Positions 1 to 8,703 of a stretch of DNA of 39,795 nucleotides are shown piece after piece. The position numbers and the translations under genes are program-made. The first letter of the stretch is position 1. Every line of letters begins with the position of its first letter. Under the pieces are notes generated by a model that saw nothing but the letters and a program-made list of their open reading frames with translations, was not told the origin of the DNA and ran no database searches. This DNA comes from Actinocrinis sp035650855 (lineage in GTDB: Bacteria; Actinomycetota; Actinomycetes; Streptomycetales; Catenulisporaceae), in contig NZ_DASRGV010000360.1 in the NCBI RefSeq assembly GCF_035650855.1, positions 1-39,795 on the forward strand. The letters are read 5' to 3'.

Positions 1-1192
1 CTCGCCGTTCGGCGTGCACAATCTGCCCTACAGCGTCTTCACGACGGCGACCCGGCCCGACCAGCGGCGCATCGGCGTCCGGATCGGCGACTATGTGCTC
101 GACGTCGGAGCCGTCGCGCGGACCATCGGCGCGCCCTCGGCCCTGCTCGACGCGCCTTCACTCAATCCGCTGATGGCAGCCGGACGTCCCGTCTGGCTCT
201 CAGCGCGCGCCGCGGTCTCCGCCTGGCTCACCGACCCGGCACACCGCGCCGCCGCCGAACGGCACCTCGTGCCGCTCGCCGAAGCCACGCTGCACCTGCC
301 GTTCGAACCGGCCGACTACGTGGACTTCTACGCCTCCGAACACCACGCCGCCAACCTCGGCCGCATGTTCCGCCCCGGCTCGCCGCCGCTGACCCCGAAC
401 TGGAAACACCTGCCGATCGGCTACCACGGCCGCTCCGGCACGCTCGTCGTCTCCGGCACGCCGATCACCCGCCCGACCGGACAGAGCAAGGCTCCTGACG
501 CGCCCGCACCGGGCTACGGCCCCTCTCGGCGGCTCGACATCGAGGCAGAGGTCGGATTCGTCGTCGGCACCCCGTCGCGGCTCGGCCGGCCGGTCCCGCT
601 GTCCGCGTTCCGCGATCACGTCTTCGGGGTCTGCCTCGTCAACGACTGGTCCGCCCGCGACCTGCAAGCCTGGGAGTACGTGCCGCTCGGGCCCTTCCTG
701 GGCAAGTCCTTCGCGACCTCCCTCTCGCCGTGGATCGTGCCGCTTGACGCCCTGGAACACGCACGGGTCCGCCCCCCGGCCCGCGACGTCGAACCGCTCC
801 CGCACCTCGACGACCGCGAGACCGAGCCCTGGGGGCTCGACATCGCGCTCGAAGTCCGGCTGAACGGCCAACCGCTCACCCGCCCGCCGTTCGCCGGCAT
901 GTACTGGACCGCCGCGCAGCAGCTGGCCCACATGACGTCCAACGGGGCCAGCCTGCGAACCGGCGACGTCTTCGCCTCGGGCACCGTCAGCGGGCCCGAA
1001 CACGCGACGGTCGGCTCACTGATCGAATACACCTGGAACGGCGAGAGCCCGATCAAGCTCGCCGACGGCGGCAGCCGCGTCTTCCTCGAGGACGGCGACG
1101 AGGTCACGATCAGTGCGACCGCGCCCGGCCCGGACGGCGCCCGGATCGGCTTCGGAGAAGTCGCCGGCCGCGTCCTGCCCGCGGTCGGCTAG
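1..1192 (+). CDS. fahA: Fumarylacetoacetase, 5'-truncated by window edge
   Basis: Hydrolyses 4-fumarylacetoacetate to fumarate and acetoacetate, the last step of tyrosine/homogentisate catabolism in the cytosol. The reading frame is open from the first base (codons from position 2 read SPFG then VHNLPYSVF), so the start lies upstream; an internal GTG at 14 is unlikely to be the true start because the family's N-terminus continues before this motif. Family landmarks are visible: DFYASEHHAANLGRMFR near 325-375, the YHGRSG segment at about 422, the metal-ligand region EAEVGFVVG near 545, and VNDWSARDLQAWEYVPLGPF near 640-690. The C-terminal fold is complete and the stop is TAG at 1190-1192. Only about 20-25 residues appear to be missing. 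A homogentisate dioxygenase upstream would fit but is outside the window. Confidence 0.95.
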   Translation, partial: SPFGVHNLPYSVFTTATRPDQRRIGVRIGDYVLDVGAVARTIGAPSALLDAPSLNPLMAAGRPVWLSARAAVSAWLTDPAHRAAAERHLVPLAEATLHLPFEPADYVDFYASEHHAANLGRMFRPGSPPLTPNWKHLPIGYHGRSGTLVVSGTPITRPTGQSKAPDAPAPGYGPSRRLDIEAEVGFVVGTPSRLGRPVPLSAFRDHVFGVCLVNDWSARDLQAWEYVPLGPFLGKSFATSLSPWIVPLDALEHARVRPPARDVEPLPHLDDRETEPWGLDIALEVRLNGQPLTRPPFAGMYWTAAQQLAHMTSNGASLRTGDVFASGTVSGPEHATVGSLIEYTWNGESPIKLADGGSRVFLEDGDEVTISATAPGPDGARIGFGEVAGRVLPAVG

Positions 1193-1206
1193 GAGAACAG
1201 TGATCT

Positions 1207-1220
1207 CGACATCGTTGTCG
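1207..1220. promoter_or_regulatory. Imperfect LacI-type operator, distal
   Basis: CGACATCGTTGTCG is a 14-base dyad with a central CG and one mismatched pair (6 of 7 pairs). It matches the perfect palindrome at 1438-1451 at 11 of 14 positions, so it may be an auxiliary site for the same regulator. It begins 15 bases after the fumarylacetoacetase stop codon. Confidence 0.45.
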
Positions 1221-1381
1221 GGATGTCTGAACGCGCTGTCGGCATGTTGCGATGAACCGAAGACCGCAAGCGGCCCGGCGGTCTTTTCGCAGTCTGCGGC
1301 GATGTGCCGAGGATTGGTATCGACCAATGATTTCCGCTGCGGCCGGGCGACCTGACGCGCCGTCAGATTCGGGATCGATCA

Positions 1382-1424
1382 TTTTCGCCGCGCGGCTGTT
1401 GACTCAGCCGCGCGGAGGCGAAAA
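1382..1424. terminator. Hairpin, possible fumarylacetoacetase terminator
   Basis: An 11-bp perfect stem (1388-1398 with 1405-1415) encloses the loop TTGACT. An outer 6-bp stem, TTTTCG with CGAAAA, adds to it across a 3-base bulge. There is no long T tract, so termination is inferred from stem strength only. The loop TTGACT also reads as a good -35 box (5 of 6 to TTGACA), so the same bases may serve the mannosidase promoter. Confidence 0.45.
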
Positions 1425-1427
1425 GAT
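1399..1427 (+). promoter_or_regulatory. Candidate promoter of the GH92 gene
   Basis: TTGACT (1399-1404) is followed after 17 bases by AAAGAT (1422-1427). The -35 is good and the -10 is weak (3 of 6). A start site near 1434 would place the perfect LacI palindrome at 1438-1451 immediately downstream, a classical repressor position. Inference from spacing only. Confidence 0.35.
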
Positions 1428-1437
1428 TCCCGTCGTC

Positions 1438-1451
1438 TGACAACGTTGTCA
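1438..1451. promoter_or_regulatory. Perfect LacI-type operator palindrome
   Basis: TGACAACGTTGTCA is a perfect 14-base palindrome with the central CG typical of LacI/GalR operators (pattern TGnnAnCGnTnnCA). It lies 86 bases before the GH92 start codon and just downstream of a candidate promoter. The LacI gene at 5132-6262, the convergent neighbour of GH92, is the obvious candidate to bind it. Confidence 0.7.
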
Positions 1452-1536
1452 TCCGACCGAGGAAGGCCACCTCCGCTCGTCCCGCCCCATGCGGAGCGAA
1501 CGGCCGGGCGCTTCCGCAGGCCGGGGGAGGAACACG

Positions 1537-4500
1537 ATGCTCGGTAGTAGTCAGCACCCACCAACCCACTCCCGGATACGCCTGACCAGGGCGTTGTCCA
1601 CCGTCGCCGGGGTCGCGCTGATCAGCGGCGCGCTCTCGACCGCGCCCGCCCTCGCCGCGAGCTCGGCCACGGCCGTCCCCTCCGGCAAGAGCGCAGCCAA
1701 CGGCCACACGGCCACCTGCACCAGCACCCCGCACGGCATCTCCACCTGCGCCAACAAGAAGCTCACCGCCAAGCTGCCCGCGGCGAGCACCGACAAGTCT
1801 CTGGTCACCGCCGCCACCACGACCCCGGCCCAGCAGGTCGACACCCGCACCTGGACCACCAACGGCGGCAACACCTTCCCCGGCGCGATCGTGCCGTTCG
1901 GCGAGGTGCAGTGGAGCCCGGACACCATGCCGGACCGCAACGCCGGCGGCGGCTACGCCTACGGCGACTCCGCGCTGACCGGCTACAGCCTCACCCACGT
2001 CAGCGGACCGGGCTGCGGCGCGGCCGGCGACGTGCCGATCCTGCCGCTCACCGGCGCGCTGCCCGGCGGCGACCCGAACAACGCGTCCACCTCGTTCACC
2101 AACACCGGCGAGGTCGCGCAGGCCGGCTACTACTCCGCCGAGAGCAACCTGCCCAAGACCATCACCTCCGAGTTCACGGCCACCCCGCACAGCTCGATGG
2201 GCCGCTTCACCTTCCCGGCCACCACCCAGGCCGACTTCCTGGTGAAGCTGATGGACGCGCAGAACACGGTCACCTCGACCACCGCCCAGATCGTCGGCAC
2301 CAACGAGGTCGTCGGCTCCGAGACCAGCGGCGGGTTCTGCGGCGACTCGGCCGCGTACACGGTCTACTTCGACCTCGTCTTCGACCACTCCTTCACCGCC
2401 TCGCAGGTGATCACCGACTCCGGCGGCAAGAGCCCGGCCGCGGTGTTCCTCACCTTCGACACCACCGCCTCCCAGGTGATCCAGGCCAAGGTCGGCATCT
2501 CCTACGTCAGCACCGCGAACGCGAAGCTGAACTGGCAGAAGGAGAACAGCGGCTGGAGCTTCGGCACGGTCAAGAGCGCCGCGCAGAAGTCCTGGAACAC
2601 GCTGCTGGGCCGGATCGCGGTCTCCGGCGGCGCGGCGGACAAGACCCAGCAGTTCTACAGCAACCTGTACAAGGTCTTCGTCCAGCCGAACATCACCAGC
2701 GACGTCAACGGCCAGTACACCGGCTCCGACAACCAGGTGCACACGGTCGCCAAGCCGCAGACCGACCAGTACGGCATGTTCTCCGGCTGGGACACCTACC
2801 ACGGCACCTCGCAGCTGCAGGCCATGCTCGACCCGAGCGCCGCGAGCGACCAGGCGCAGTCGCTGGTGAACTACTACAACCAGAACGGCATCCTGCAGCA
2901 GTGGGGATACCTGAACCTGGACAACTACGTCATGAACGGCGACCCGTCGGACGCGATCATCGCGGACTACTACGCCTTCGGCGGCAAGAACTTCGCCACC
3001 GGCGCCGCCCTGACGGACATGGTCAAGCAGGCCACCACGGTCAACCACGTGCGGCCTGAGGAAGCGGCCGAGCAGCAGTACGGGTACATACCCGAGGACG
3101 GCACGTACGGGTGCTGCAACCCGCACGGCTTCGTCTCCTCGCTGCTCGAGTACGACAACGCCGACTTCGCCCTGGCCCAGTACGCCGCCGCGCTCGGCGA
3201 CAGCGCCGACGCGAGCGCGCTGCAGAACCGCGCGAACAACTGGGTCAACGTGTTCGACACCTCGACCGGCCTGCTCACGCCGAGGCTGAAGAGCGGCGCG
3301 TTCGTCAGCGGCGTCACCCCGACGACCACCGCGCACTACGTCGAGGGCGACGCGTACCAGTACCTGTGGGACGTGCCGAACGACTACGCGGGCCTGTTCT
3401 CGCTGCTCGGCGGCAACAGCAAGGTGGCCGACGCGCTGGAGAACTACCTCTCCCAGCCGAACGCCCAGGGCATGTACGCCTTCCTGGCCAACGAGTTCGA
3501 CCTCGGCGAGCAGAACGCGCCCGTCTACGCGGGCGACCCGGCCGGCACGCAGCAGGCGGTCAACAACATCCGCAACAGCGTGTACAACCCCGGACCCGCC
3601 GGCCTGAACAACAACGACGACCTGGGGGCCATGAGCGCCCAGTACGTCTGGGAGATGCTCGGCATGTACCCGGAGAACCCGGGCTCTGACAACCTCGTGT
3701 TCGCCAGCCCCGGCTTCCCCAGCGCCACGATCACCCTGCCGACCGGCAAGAAGATCAGCATCACCGCGCCGGGCGCCTCGCCGACCGAGTTCTATGTCAA
3801 GTCGCTGAAGCTCAACGGCCAGTCGTACAGCAAGCTGTACACGACCTTCTCCACCCTGAGCAAGGGCGCGACGCTGGCCTGGACGCTGTCGAAGACCCCG
3901 ACGACGTGGGGCACGGCCGCGGCAGACGCCCCGCCGTCCTACGGCCCGGTGTTCGGCTCGACCGGCTCGGTCAGCCCGTCCTCCGCGGTGCTGCAGCCCG
4001 GCGCCTCCACCCCGGCGACGCTGTCGGTCACCTCGACCGACGGCACCGCGCAGACGGTGAACTGGACGGCCAAGCCGGCCGCAGGTGTCACGGTCACGCC
4101 GTCCAGCGGCACGCTGACGGTCGCGGCGAACAGCACCGCGAGCGCCACGGTGACGGTCACGGCGGGCACGACGGACGGGGTCTACCCGGTCCAGTTCAGC
4201 CTGACCAGCACGGCGGGCACCATCCTGCCGACGCAGATGTCGGTGACGGTCGACACGCCGGGTGACCTGGCGCCGTTCTACGACGTCACAGGGATCAGCG
4301 ACGACAGCAACGGCGCGGCCGCCAACTACGACGGCGACGGGTTCAGCTACTCGGAGCAGGCGCTGACCGCCGCGGGCCTGGCGCCCGGGGCGAGCGTGAT
4401 CTCCAGCGGCCTGACGTACACGTGGCCGAACATCCCGGCGGGGCAGCCGGACTCGCTGCAGGCGGCGGGTCAGACCATCGCCCTGAAGGCCTCCGCGGGC

Positions 4501-4839
4501 GCGACCCAGATCGGGTTCCTCGGCAGCGCCACCAACGCGCCGAGCAACGGAACCTCGGGCACGGTCACGGTGACCTACACCGACGGCACCACCTCGACCG
4601 CGACGCTCGGGTTCAGCGACTGGACCCTCGGCGCGGGCAGCGAGTCGCCGGCGTTCAGCAACCAGATCGTGGCGACGACGCCGTACCGCAACGCCGGAGG
4701 CAGCACTCCGCAACAGGTCACCACCTACGTCTTCTCGCAGACCATCCCGGTGGACAGCTCGAAGACGGTAGCCAGCATCACCCTGCCCGCGACGGTCAAC
4801 CAGGGCGCGATCGGCATCTTCTCGATCGCGGTCGGCTGA
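1537..4839 (+). CDS. Secreted GH92 alpha-mannosidase with C-terminal accessory domains
   Basis: Exo-acting, calcium-dependent alpha-mannosidase of glycoside hydrolase family 92, probably trimming mannosides outside the cell. The ATG at 1537 is preferred over one at 1489 because GGGGGAGG precedes it and a signal peptide follows (basic stretch, hydrophobic core about residues 19-36, ALA cleavage at 38-40). The catalytic part spans about residues 100-790: GNTFPGAIVPFG near 106, GGGYAYGDSALTGYSLTHVSG, then GYIPEDGTYG, and the late motif NNDDLGAMSAQYVWEMLGMYP near 690. From about 800 to 900 is an Ig-like NEW3-type domain; about 910-1100 is a beta-rich C-terminal domain common in actinobacterial GH92 proteins, possibly for carbohydrate binding. 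At 1100 residues it is larger than the catalytic core alone. The operator upstream and the convergent LacI gene suggest substrate induction. Confidence 0.93.
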   Translation: MLGSSQHPPTHSRIRLTRALSTVAGVALISGALSTAPALAASSATAVPSGKSAANGHTATCTSTPHGISTCANKKLTAKLPAASTDKSLVTAATTTPAQQVDTRTWTTNGGNTFPGAIVPFGEVQWSPDTMPDRNAGGGYAYGDSALTGYSLTHVSGPGCGAAGDVPILPLTGALPGGDPNNASTSFTNTGEVAQAGYYSAESNLPKTITSEFTATPHSSMGRFTFPATTQADFLVKLMDAQNTVTSTTAQIVGTNEVVGSETSGGFCGDSAAYTVYFDLVFDHSFTASQVITDSGGKSPAAVFLTFDTTASQVIQAKVGISYVSTANAKLNWQKENSGWSFGTVKSAAQKSWNTLLGRIAVSGGAADKTQQFYSNLYKVFVQPNITSDVNGQYTGSDNQVHTVAKPQTDQYGMFSGWDTYHGTSQLQAMLDPSAASDQAQSLVNYYNQNGILQQWGYLNLDNYVMNGDPSDAIIADYYAFGGKNFATGAALTDMVKQATTVNHVRPEEAAEQQYGYIPEDGTYGCCNPHGFVSSLLEYDNADFALAQYAAALGDSADASALQNRANNWVNVFDTSTGLLTPRLKSGAFVSGVTPTTTAHYVEGDAYQYLWDVPNDYAGLFSLLGGNSKVADALENYLSQPNAQGMYAFLANEFDLGEQNAPVYAGDPAGTQQAVNNIRNSVYNPGPAGLNNNDDLGAMSAQYVWEMLGMYPENPGSDNLVFASPGFPSATITLPTGKKISITAPGASPTEFYVKSLKLNGQSYSKLYTTFSTLSKGATLAWTLSKTPTTWGTAAADAPPSYGPVFGSTGSVSPSSAVLQPGASTPATLSVTSTDGTAQTVNWTAKPAAGVTVTPSSGTLTVAANSTASATVTVTAGTTDGVYPVQFSLTSTAGTILPTQMSVTVDTPGDLAPFYDVTGISDDSNGAAANYDGDGFSYSEQALTAAGLAPGASVISSGLTYTWPNIPAGQPDSLQAAGQTIALKASAGATQIGFLGSATNAPSNGTSGTVTVTYTDGTTSTATLGFSDWTLGAGSESPAFSNQIVATTPYRNAGGSTPQQVTTYVFSQTIPVDSSKTVASITLPATVNQGAIGIFSIAVG

Positions 4840-4981
4840 CCGGACGCACGGCGCACGGCGAACCCGCACGGCGCGAGCCGATCGGGCAGCCGCGAGGCCG
4901 GGAACCGGTGCCGCATCACCGGTGGACCGGTGACCGGCGAGGTGAGCGCGCCCCGCACGGCGTCAGCGCACTGAGCCGGTA

Positions 4982-5020
4982 GGAGCGGGGCTGCTGCGAG
5001 ATCCGCAGCGGCCCCGCTTC
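4982..5020. terminator. Bidirectional terminator between GH92 and LacI
   Basis: A 15-bp stem (4984-4998 with 5004-5018, one G-T pair) with loop AGATC lies between the convergent mannosidase and LacI genes. There is no T tract, as is usual in high-GC actinomycetes. Its strength and position support bidirectional termination. Confidence 0.7.
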
Positions 5021-5131
5021 GCTGTGCGCGCGCTCAAACCCGTGCCCGCATGGTTCGGGTTGATCCTCATCCGCCATGGGCGAAGCCATTGCGAGGCTCC
5101 CAGCGCACGAGTGCGTCTGCCGAACTCTGGA

Positions 5132-6262
5132 CTACGCCATCGGCGGCAGCTCGCCGGAGCCGCGCGGCACCAGGACCGTCGGCAGCACGATCCGGCGCGG
5201 CGGGGAGGTGTCCCCTTCGAGCCGGGCGAACAGCAGTTGCGCGCTGGTGCGGCCGAGACCGGCCGGGTCCTGGGCCACCACGGTGATCGCCGGGGTGAGC
5301 AGGTCCGCCAGCTCGAAGTCGTCGAAGCCGACCAACGCGAGCCCGGGCGCGCCTCCGGGCGTGGGCACGCCGGTGACCTGCTGCGCCCGCTGCCGCTCGC
5401 CGAGCTCGCGCAGGACCGCAACCGTCAACCTGTTGTTGCCGGTGAACAGGGCCGTGATCGGGTGCTCCCGGCGTGGATCGAGCAGGTGGTCCAGCGCGTC
5501 GCCGACCCGCGCCTGGTCGGAGGGACCGAGCGCGATCCACGACTCGTCTACGGGCGCCCCGGCGTCCGCCATCGCCCTGCGGTAACCGCTCAGCCGTTCG
5601 GTGGAGGTGTAGATGCGCGAGGAGTCGCCGATGTACCCGATCCTGCGGTGCCCGTGGGCGAGCAGGTGCGCCACGCCCTTGCGCGCGCCCTCCGCGTTGT
5701 CGACCAGCACCGTGTCCGCCGCGAGGCCGACCGGCGGCCGGTCCGCGAAGACCAGGGCGAGGCCCGCGTCGATCTCGGGCAGCAGGTAGGTGTGGTCCTC
5801 GGCGGCCGGGACCATGATCAGGCCGTCGACGCGGCGCGAGCACAGCGCGAGCGCCAGCTCCGACTCGCGGCGCGGATCGTCCTCGGAGGAGGCGGTGAAC
5901 ACCAGCGAGCCGTGCGCCCTGGCCACCTCCTCGACCGCCCCGTTGAGCAGCGAGTAGAACGGGTCGGCCACGTCCTCCATGACCAGGCCGATGCCGGCGG
6001 TGCGCCCGGTGCGCAGCTGCCGCGCGCTGTCGTTGCGGCGGAACCCGAGCTCGTCGATGGCCTGCTGCACCAGCGCCGCGGTCCCCGGCAGCACCCCGGG
6101 CTCGCCGTTGACCACCCGGGAGACGGTCTTGAGGCCGACCCCGGCGCGGGCCGCGACGTCCTTCATGGTCGGCCGCGGCGCGTGCACCGGGGAGCCGTCG
6201 GCCGCGCGCCGGCCCCGCCCCGGGCCGCTGGCCGGCGACGGCGAACTCGCGCCGGGATACAT
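5132..6262 (-). CDS. LacI-family transcriptional regulator
   Basis: DNA-binding sugar-responsive repressor. The N-terminal HTH begins at residue 33 (MKDVAARAGVGLKTVSRVVNG), followed by the hinge and a periplasmic-binding-protein-like sensor with typical segments (GLVMEDVADPFYS, VDGLIMVPA, HRRIGYIGD, GLALVGFDDFELADLLTPAITVV). It has 376 residues with a 32-residue proline/arginine-rich extension before the HTH. The ATG at 6262 is used because GGAAGGGG precedes it; the internal Met at residue 33 is the alternative. It is convergent to GH92, and the palindromes at 1207 and 1438 match LacI-type sites, so control of the mannosidase gene is likely (inference). The effector is unknown. Confidence 0.93.
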   Translation of the reverse strand: MYPGASSPSPASGPGRGRRAADGSPVHAPRPTMKDVAARAGVGLKTVSRVVNGEPGVLPGTAALVQQAIDELGFRRNDSARQLRTGRTAGIGLVMEDVADPFYSLLNGAVEEVARAHGSLVFTASSEDDPRRESELALALCSRRVDGLIMVPAAEDHTYLLPEIDAGLALVFADRPPVGLAADTVLVDNAEGARKGVAHLLAHGHRRIGYIGDSSRIYTSTERLSGYRRAMADAGAPVDESWIALGPSDQARVGDALDHLLDPRREHPITALFTGNNRLTVAVLRELGERQRAQQVTGVPTPGGAPGLALVGFDDFELADLLTPAITVVAQDPAGLGRTSAQLLFARLEGDTSPPRRIVLPTVLVPRGSGELPPMA

Positions 6263-6512
6263 CGCGGCCCCTTCCGTGAATGGACCCGGCCGGCCGCCGC
6301 CTCGGGCCGGGCGGCGCGGTCGGGTGCGTACTTCTCAAGTGTATGGATTCGCCACCGGCTCGGGTGGTGCTCAGGGCAGCGTTTTGTGCGTTCGTGGCGG
6401 TTTTCCGCGTTGGATCCACCGTAACTTTCACCGCCCGCCGGGGCGCAAGCTGCCGCCGAGCTGCCGGTCGCAACTGCCGCCCGCCGCGTCCCCGGCGCGC
6501 TTTGCTCTGTTC

Positions 6513-7163
6513 ATGTGGGGTTCGATGGTCGTACTGATCCCGAGGACCGGCGTCACCCGCGAGGCGACCGCCGCGCTGGCCCGCGCGCTCGGCGGGGTCC
6601 GGCTCGTGGTGGTCGAGCGATCGCTGAGCGCTGATACGGACTGGCGCCACGCGGTGCTGGATCAGCGTTCTGCGGCGGCGGAGGCCGAGGCGATCGAGCG
6701 GCAGTTGGCCGCTGCGCCGCCCGCCGACGAGGTCGTCGTCGTGGGACAGGCCGACGGGGCGCAGGTCGCGGTCGAGCTCGCTCGCCGGCTCGAGGGGAGC
6801 GGCGAGCGGGATCCCGGGCCCGTGCATCCCGGGCCCGTGCATCCCGGGCTTGGGGATCTCGGGCCGGGGGCGGTGCGGGTCAGCGCGGTCGTGGTGGCGG
6901 GAGCGTCGCCGTCGCGCGCCGACGAGGCACTGAAGGCGGAGCCGATCGCGACGCCGCTGCACGTCTGGGCCGGCGTCGACGACCCACTCGCGCCCGCCGG
7001 ACCAGCCATGCTCGGCTGGCGCGCCTGGACGGACGCGGCGACGACCTTTCGCTCCTTCGCCGGGGCCGACGACTTCCTGCTGATCCACGTGCATGAGGTC
7101 GCCCGCAGACTGCGGCGGCTGCTCCCGGCCCGAAACGCATCGGAGGTGCTCGATGTCAGCTGA
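6513..7163 (+). CDS. Type II thioesterase-like protein lacking catalytic Ser and His
   Basis: A 216-residue alpha/beta-hydrolase-like protein whose layout follows type II thioesterases of NRPS/PKS clusters. The nucleophile elbow, normally GHSMG, reads GQADG (residues 78-82), so Ser becomes Ala. The C-terminal segment, normally FPGGHFFL, reads FAGADDFL (182-189), so His becomes Asp. The acid region, normally GGDRDP, reads AGVDDP and keeps its Asp. It is also shorter than the usual 240-250 residues. Residues about 99-114 come from a 15-base tandem repeat (GPVHP units). The start is either ATG 6513 or ATG 6525 (GGGG 4 bases before the latter). Its 3' end overlaps the adenylation gene by 11 bases, so they are co-translated. 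A catalytically dead, possibly partner-binding role is inferred; the family assignment itself is moderate. Confidence 0.6.
   Translation: MWGSMVVLIPRTGVTREATAALARALGGVRLVVVERSLSADTDWRHAVLDQRSAAAEAEAIERQLAAAPPADEVVVVGQADGAQVAVELARRLEGSGERDPGPVHPGPVHPGLGDLGPGAVRVSAVVVAGASPSRADEALKAEPIATPLHVWAGVDDPLAPAGPAMLGWRAWTDAATTFRSFAGADDFLLIHVHEVARRLRRLLPARNASEVLDVS
6811..6851 (+). repeat. 15-bp tandem repeat inside the thioesterase-like gene
   Basis: The unit ATCCCGGGCCCGTGC occurs at 6811-6825 and 6826-6840, with a third partial copy from 6841. The period is a multiple of three, so the frame is kept and the protein gains GPVHP repeats. It lies in the loop between the degenerate nucleophile elbow and the next strand. 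Confidence 0.8.
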
Positions 7164-8703
7164 CGCGAACGAGGTGCCGACGCTGCTCGCCTGGTTCGAG
7201 GGGTCGGCGCGACGGACGCCGCAAGCCACGGCGGTCGAACTGCGCGAGGACGCGTACAGCTACCGGCAGCTGGATCAGTACTCGCGCTGGCTCGCCGAAC
7301 GCATCCTCGTCGCCCGCGGCTCGCGCCCGGAGCGGATCGGCCTGCTGGCGTCGCGCAGCCTGCTCTCCTTCGTCGGCTACCTCGCGGCGTTTCGGCTCGG
7401 CGCGACCGTGGTGCCGCTCAGCCCGGCCCACCCGGAACTGCGCAACAAGGCGTTGTGCTCGCTCGCGCGCGTCGACCTGGTCGTCGCGGACGACACCGCG
7501 GTCCTGCACTGGGAACGCGAGCGCGACGCCGCCCGGTTCTCGCTGCTGGCGCTGAGCGATGCCGCCGTGTGCGCGCGGCCCGCGCTCGGCGGGCTGCCGA
7601 TGGCACATCCGGAGTCTGCGACACAGCAGGCTGCCGCCGAACCCGACGACGTGGCGTGCATCCTGTACGCCTCGGGCGCCAACGGACGCCCCAAAGGCGT
7701 TCCAATTCGCCACCGGCACATCGCACGGCAGGTCGCCGACTTCATCGAGCGCTTCGAGGTCGGACCGGACGCACGCGTCTCGCACACCTTCGACCTGACC
7801 AGCGACGCATCCCTCTACGAGCTCTTCGTCACCTGGGGAGCGGGCGCCACGCTCGTGGTCCCGCAGCGCTCGGAGCTGCTGGTGCCCGCCGACCACCTGG
7901 TCACGGGCGGGATCTCGCACATTTTCGCCGGCCCGGCGCTGATCTCGGCGGGCGCGGCGCTCGACAAGCTCCCGCTCGGGATGGTCAAGGGTCTGCGTTA
8001 CAGCGTGTTCCTCGGCGATCGGCTCACGTATCGGCAGGCGGAGCTTTGGCGTGCGGTTGCTCCAGGCACGGTGATCGAGAACGTGTACGGACCCACGGAG
8101 CAGATGGCCGCGTGCGCCGCGTACCGCCTGCCTGCCGACCGCGATCAGTGGCCTGACACGCCGGACGGCACGGTCCCGATCGGACGGTTCAGCGACGGTG
8201 TCGATCACGTGATCCTGGGGGAGGACGGGCGCGAGGCGGCGGAGGGGGAGCTGTGCGTGCGCGCCCAGCGGCAACTCGACGGCTACCTCAACCCGGCCGA
8301 CGACCTGCGACGCTTCGTGCGCTTCGGAACGCTCACCTACTTCCGCACCGGCGACCGCGTGCGGCGGTCGGGCGGCGAGCTGGTCCATCTCGGCCGGGTC
8401 GACGACCAGCTCCGGCTGCGTGGCCAGCGCGTGGAGCCCGGCGAGGTCGAATCGCTGCTGCGGCGGCACGCCCTGGTGACGGACGCGGCGGTCATCGGTG
8501 TGCGGGGCAGGGGCGCAGAGCTCGAACTCGTGGCGTGCTACACCGGCGCGCCGTTCGATCACGCCGCGATGAAGACCTGGCTGCGCAAGCGGATCCCGTC
8601 CTTCATGGTGCCGCGCCGGTTCGTGCTGCTCGACGCGATCCCGGTGAAAGCGGACGGAAAGATCGACCGCGCCGCGCTGCTGCGGGGATGCACGCACGCA
8701 TGA
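7153..8703 (+). CDS. Stand-alone amino acid adenylation enzyme (NRPS A-domain type)
   Basis: ANL-superfamily enzyme that should activate an amino or related acid as acyl-AMP. Start ATG 7153 has the ribosome site GGAGGT at 7142-7147. In 516 residues the A-domain core motifs are visible: A3 YASGANGRPKG (173-183), A4 region SDASLYELF, A5 NVYGPTE (310-316), A7 YFRTGDR (396-402), A8 GRVDDQLRLRGQRVEPGE (414-431), A10 DGKIDR with the catalytic Lys at 503. A3 deviates from the usual SG[ST][ST]G (here SGANG), losing two hydroxyl residues of the phosphate loop. The pocket position equivalent to GrsA 235 appears to be Asp219, as for alpha-amino acid substrates. No carrier-protein or condensation domain follows, so any acceptor is encoded elsewhere or the product is free. 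It overlaps both neighbours (11 and 4 bases). Confidence 0.88.
   Translation: MSADANEVPTLLAWFEGSARRTPQATAVELREDAYSYRQLDQYSRWLAERILVARGSRPERIGLLASRSLLSFVGYLAAFRLGATVVPLSPAHPELRNKALCSLARVDLVVADDTAVLHWERERDAARFSLLALSDAAVCARPALGGLPMAHPESATQQAAAEPDDVACILYASGANGRPKGVPIRHRHIARQVADFIERFEVGPDARVSHTFDLTSDASLYELFVTWGAGATLVVPQRSELLVPADHLVTGGISHIFAGPALISAGAALDKLPLGMVKGLRYSVFLGDRLTYRQAELWRAVAPGTVIENVYGPTEQMAACAAYRLPADRDQWPDTPDGTVPIGRFSDGVDHVILGEDGREAAEGELCVRAQRQLDGYLNPADDLRRFVRFGTLTYFRTGDRVRRSGGELVHLGRVDDQLRLRGQRVEPGEVESLLRRHALVTDAAVIGVRGRGAELELVACYTGAPFDHAAMKTWLRKRIPSFMVPRRFVLLDAIPVKADGKIDRAALLRGCTHA

Larger units (their letters stand above)
1193..1536. other. Intergenic regulatory region between fumarylacetoacetase and GH92
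   Basis: This 344-base stretch has no convincing gene. It holds two LacI-type palindromes (1207-1220 and 1438-1451), a strong hairpin (1382-1424) and a candidate promoter for the downstream mannosidase, each listed separately. The remaining sequence shows nothing I recognise. Confidence 0.6.

Noticed and set aside
1363..4869. A very long open frame (about 1168 codons) on the minus strand opposite GH92
   Set aside because: It is extremely rich in Arg, Gly and Val with no domain, and mirrors the codon bias of the plus-strand mannosidase gene, which has clear family motifs and a ribosome site. Long antisense frames are normal in high-GC DNA.
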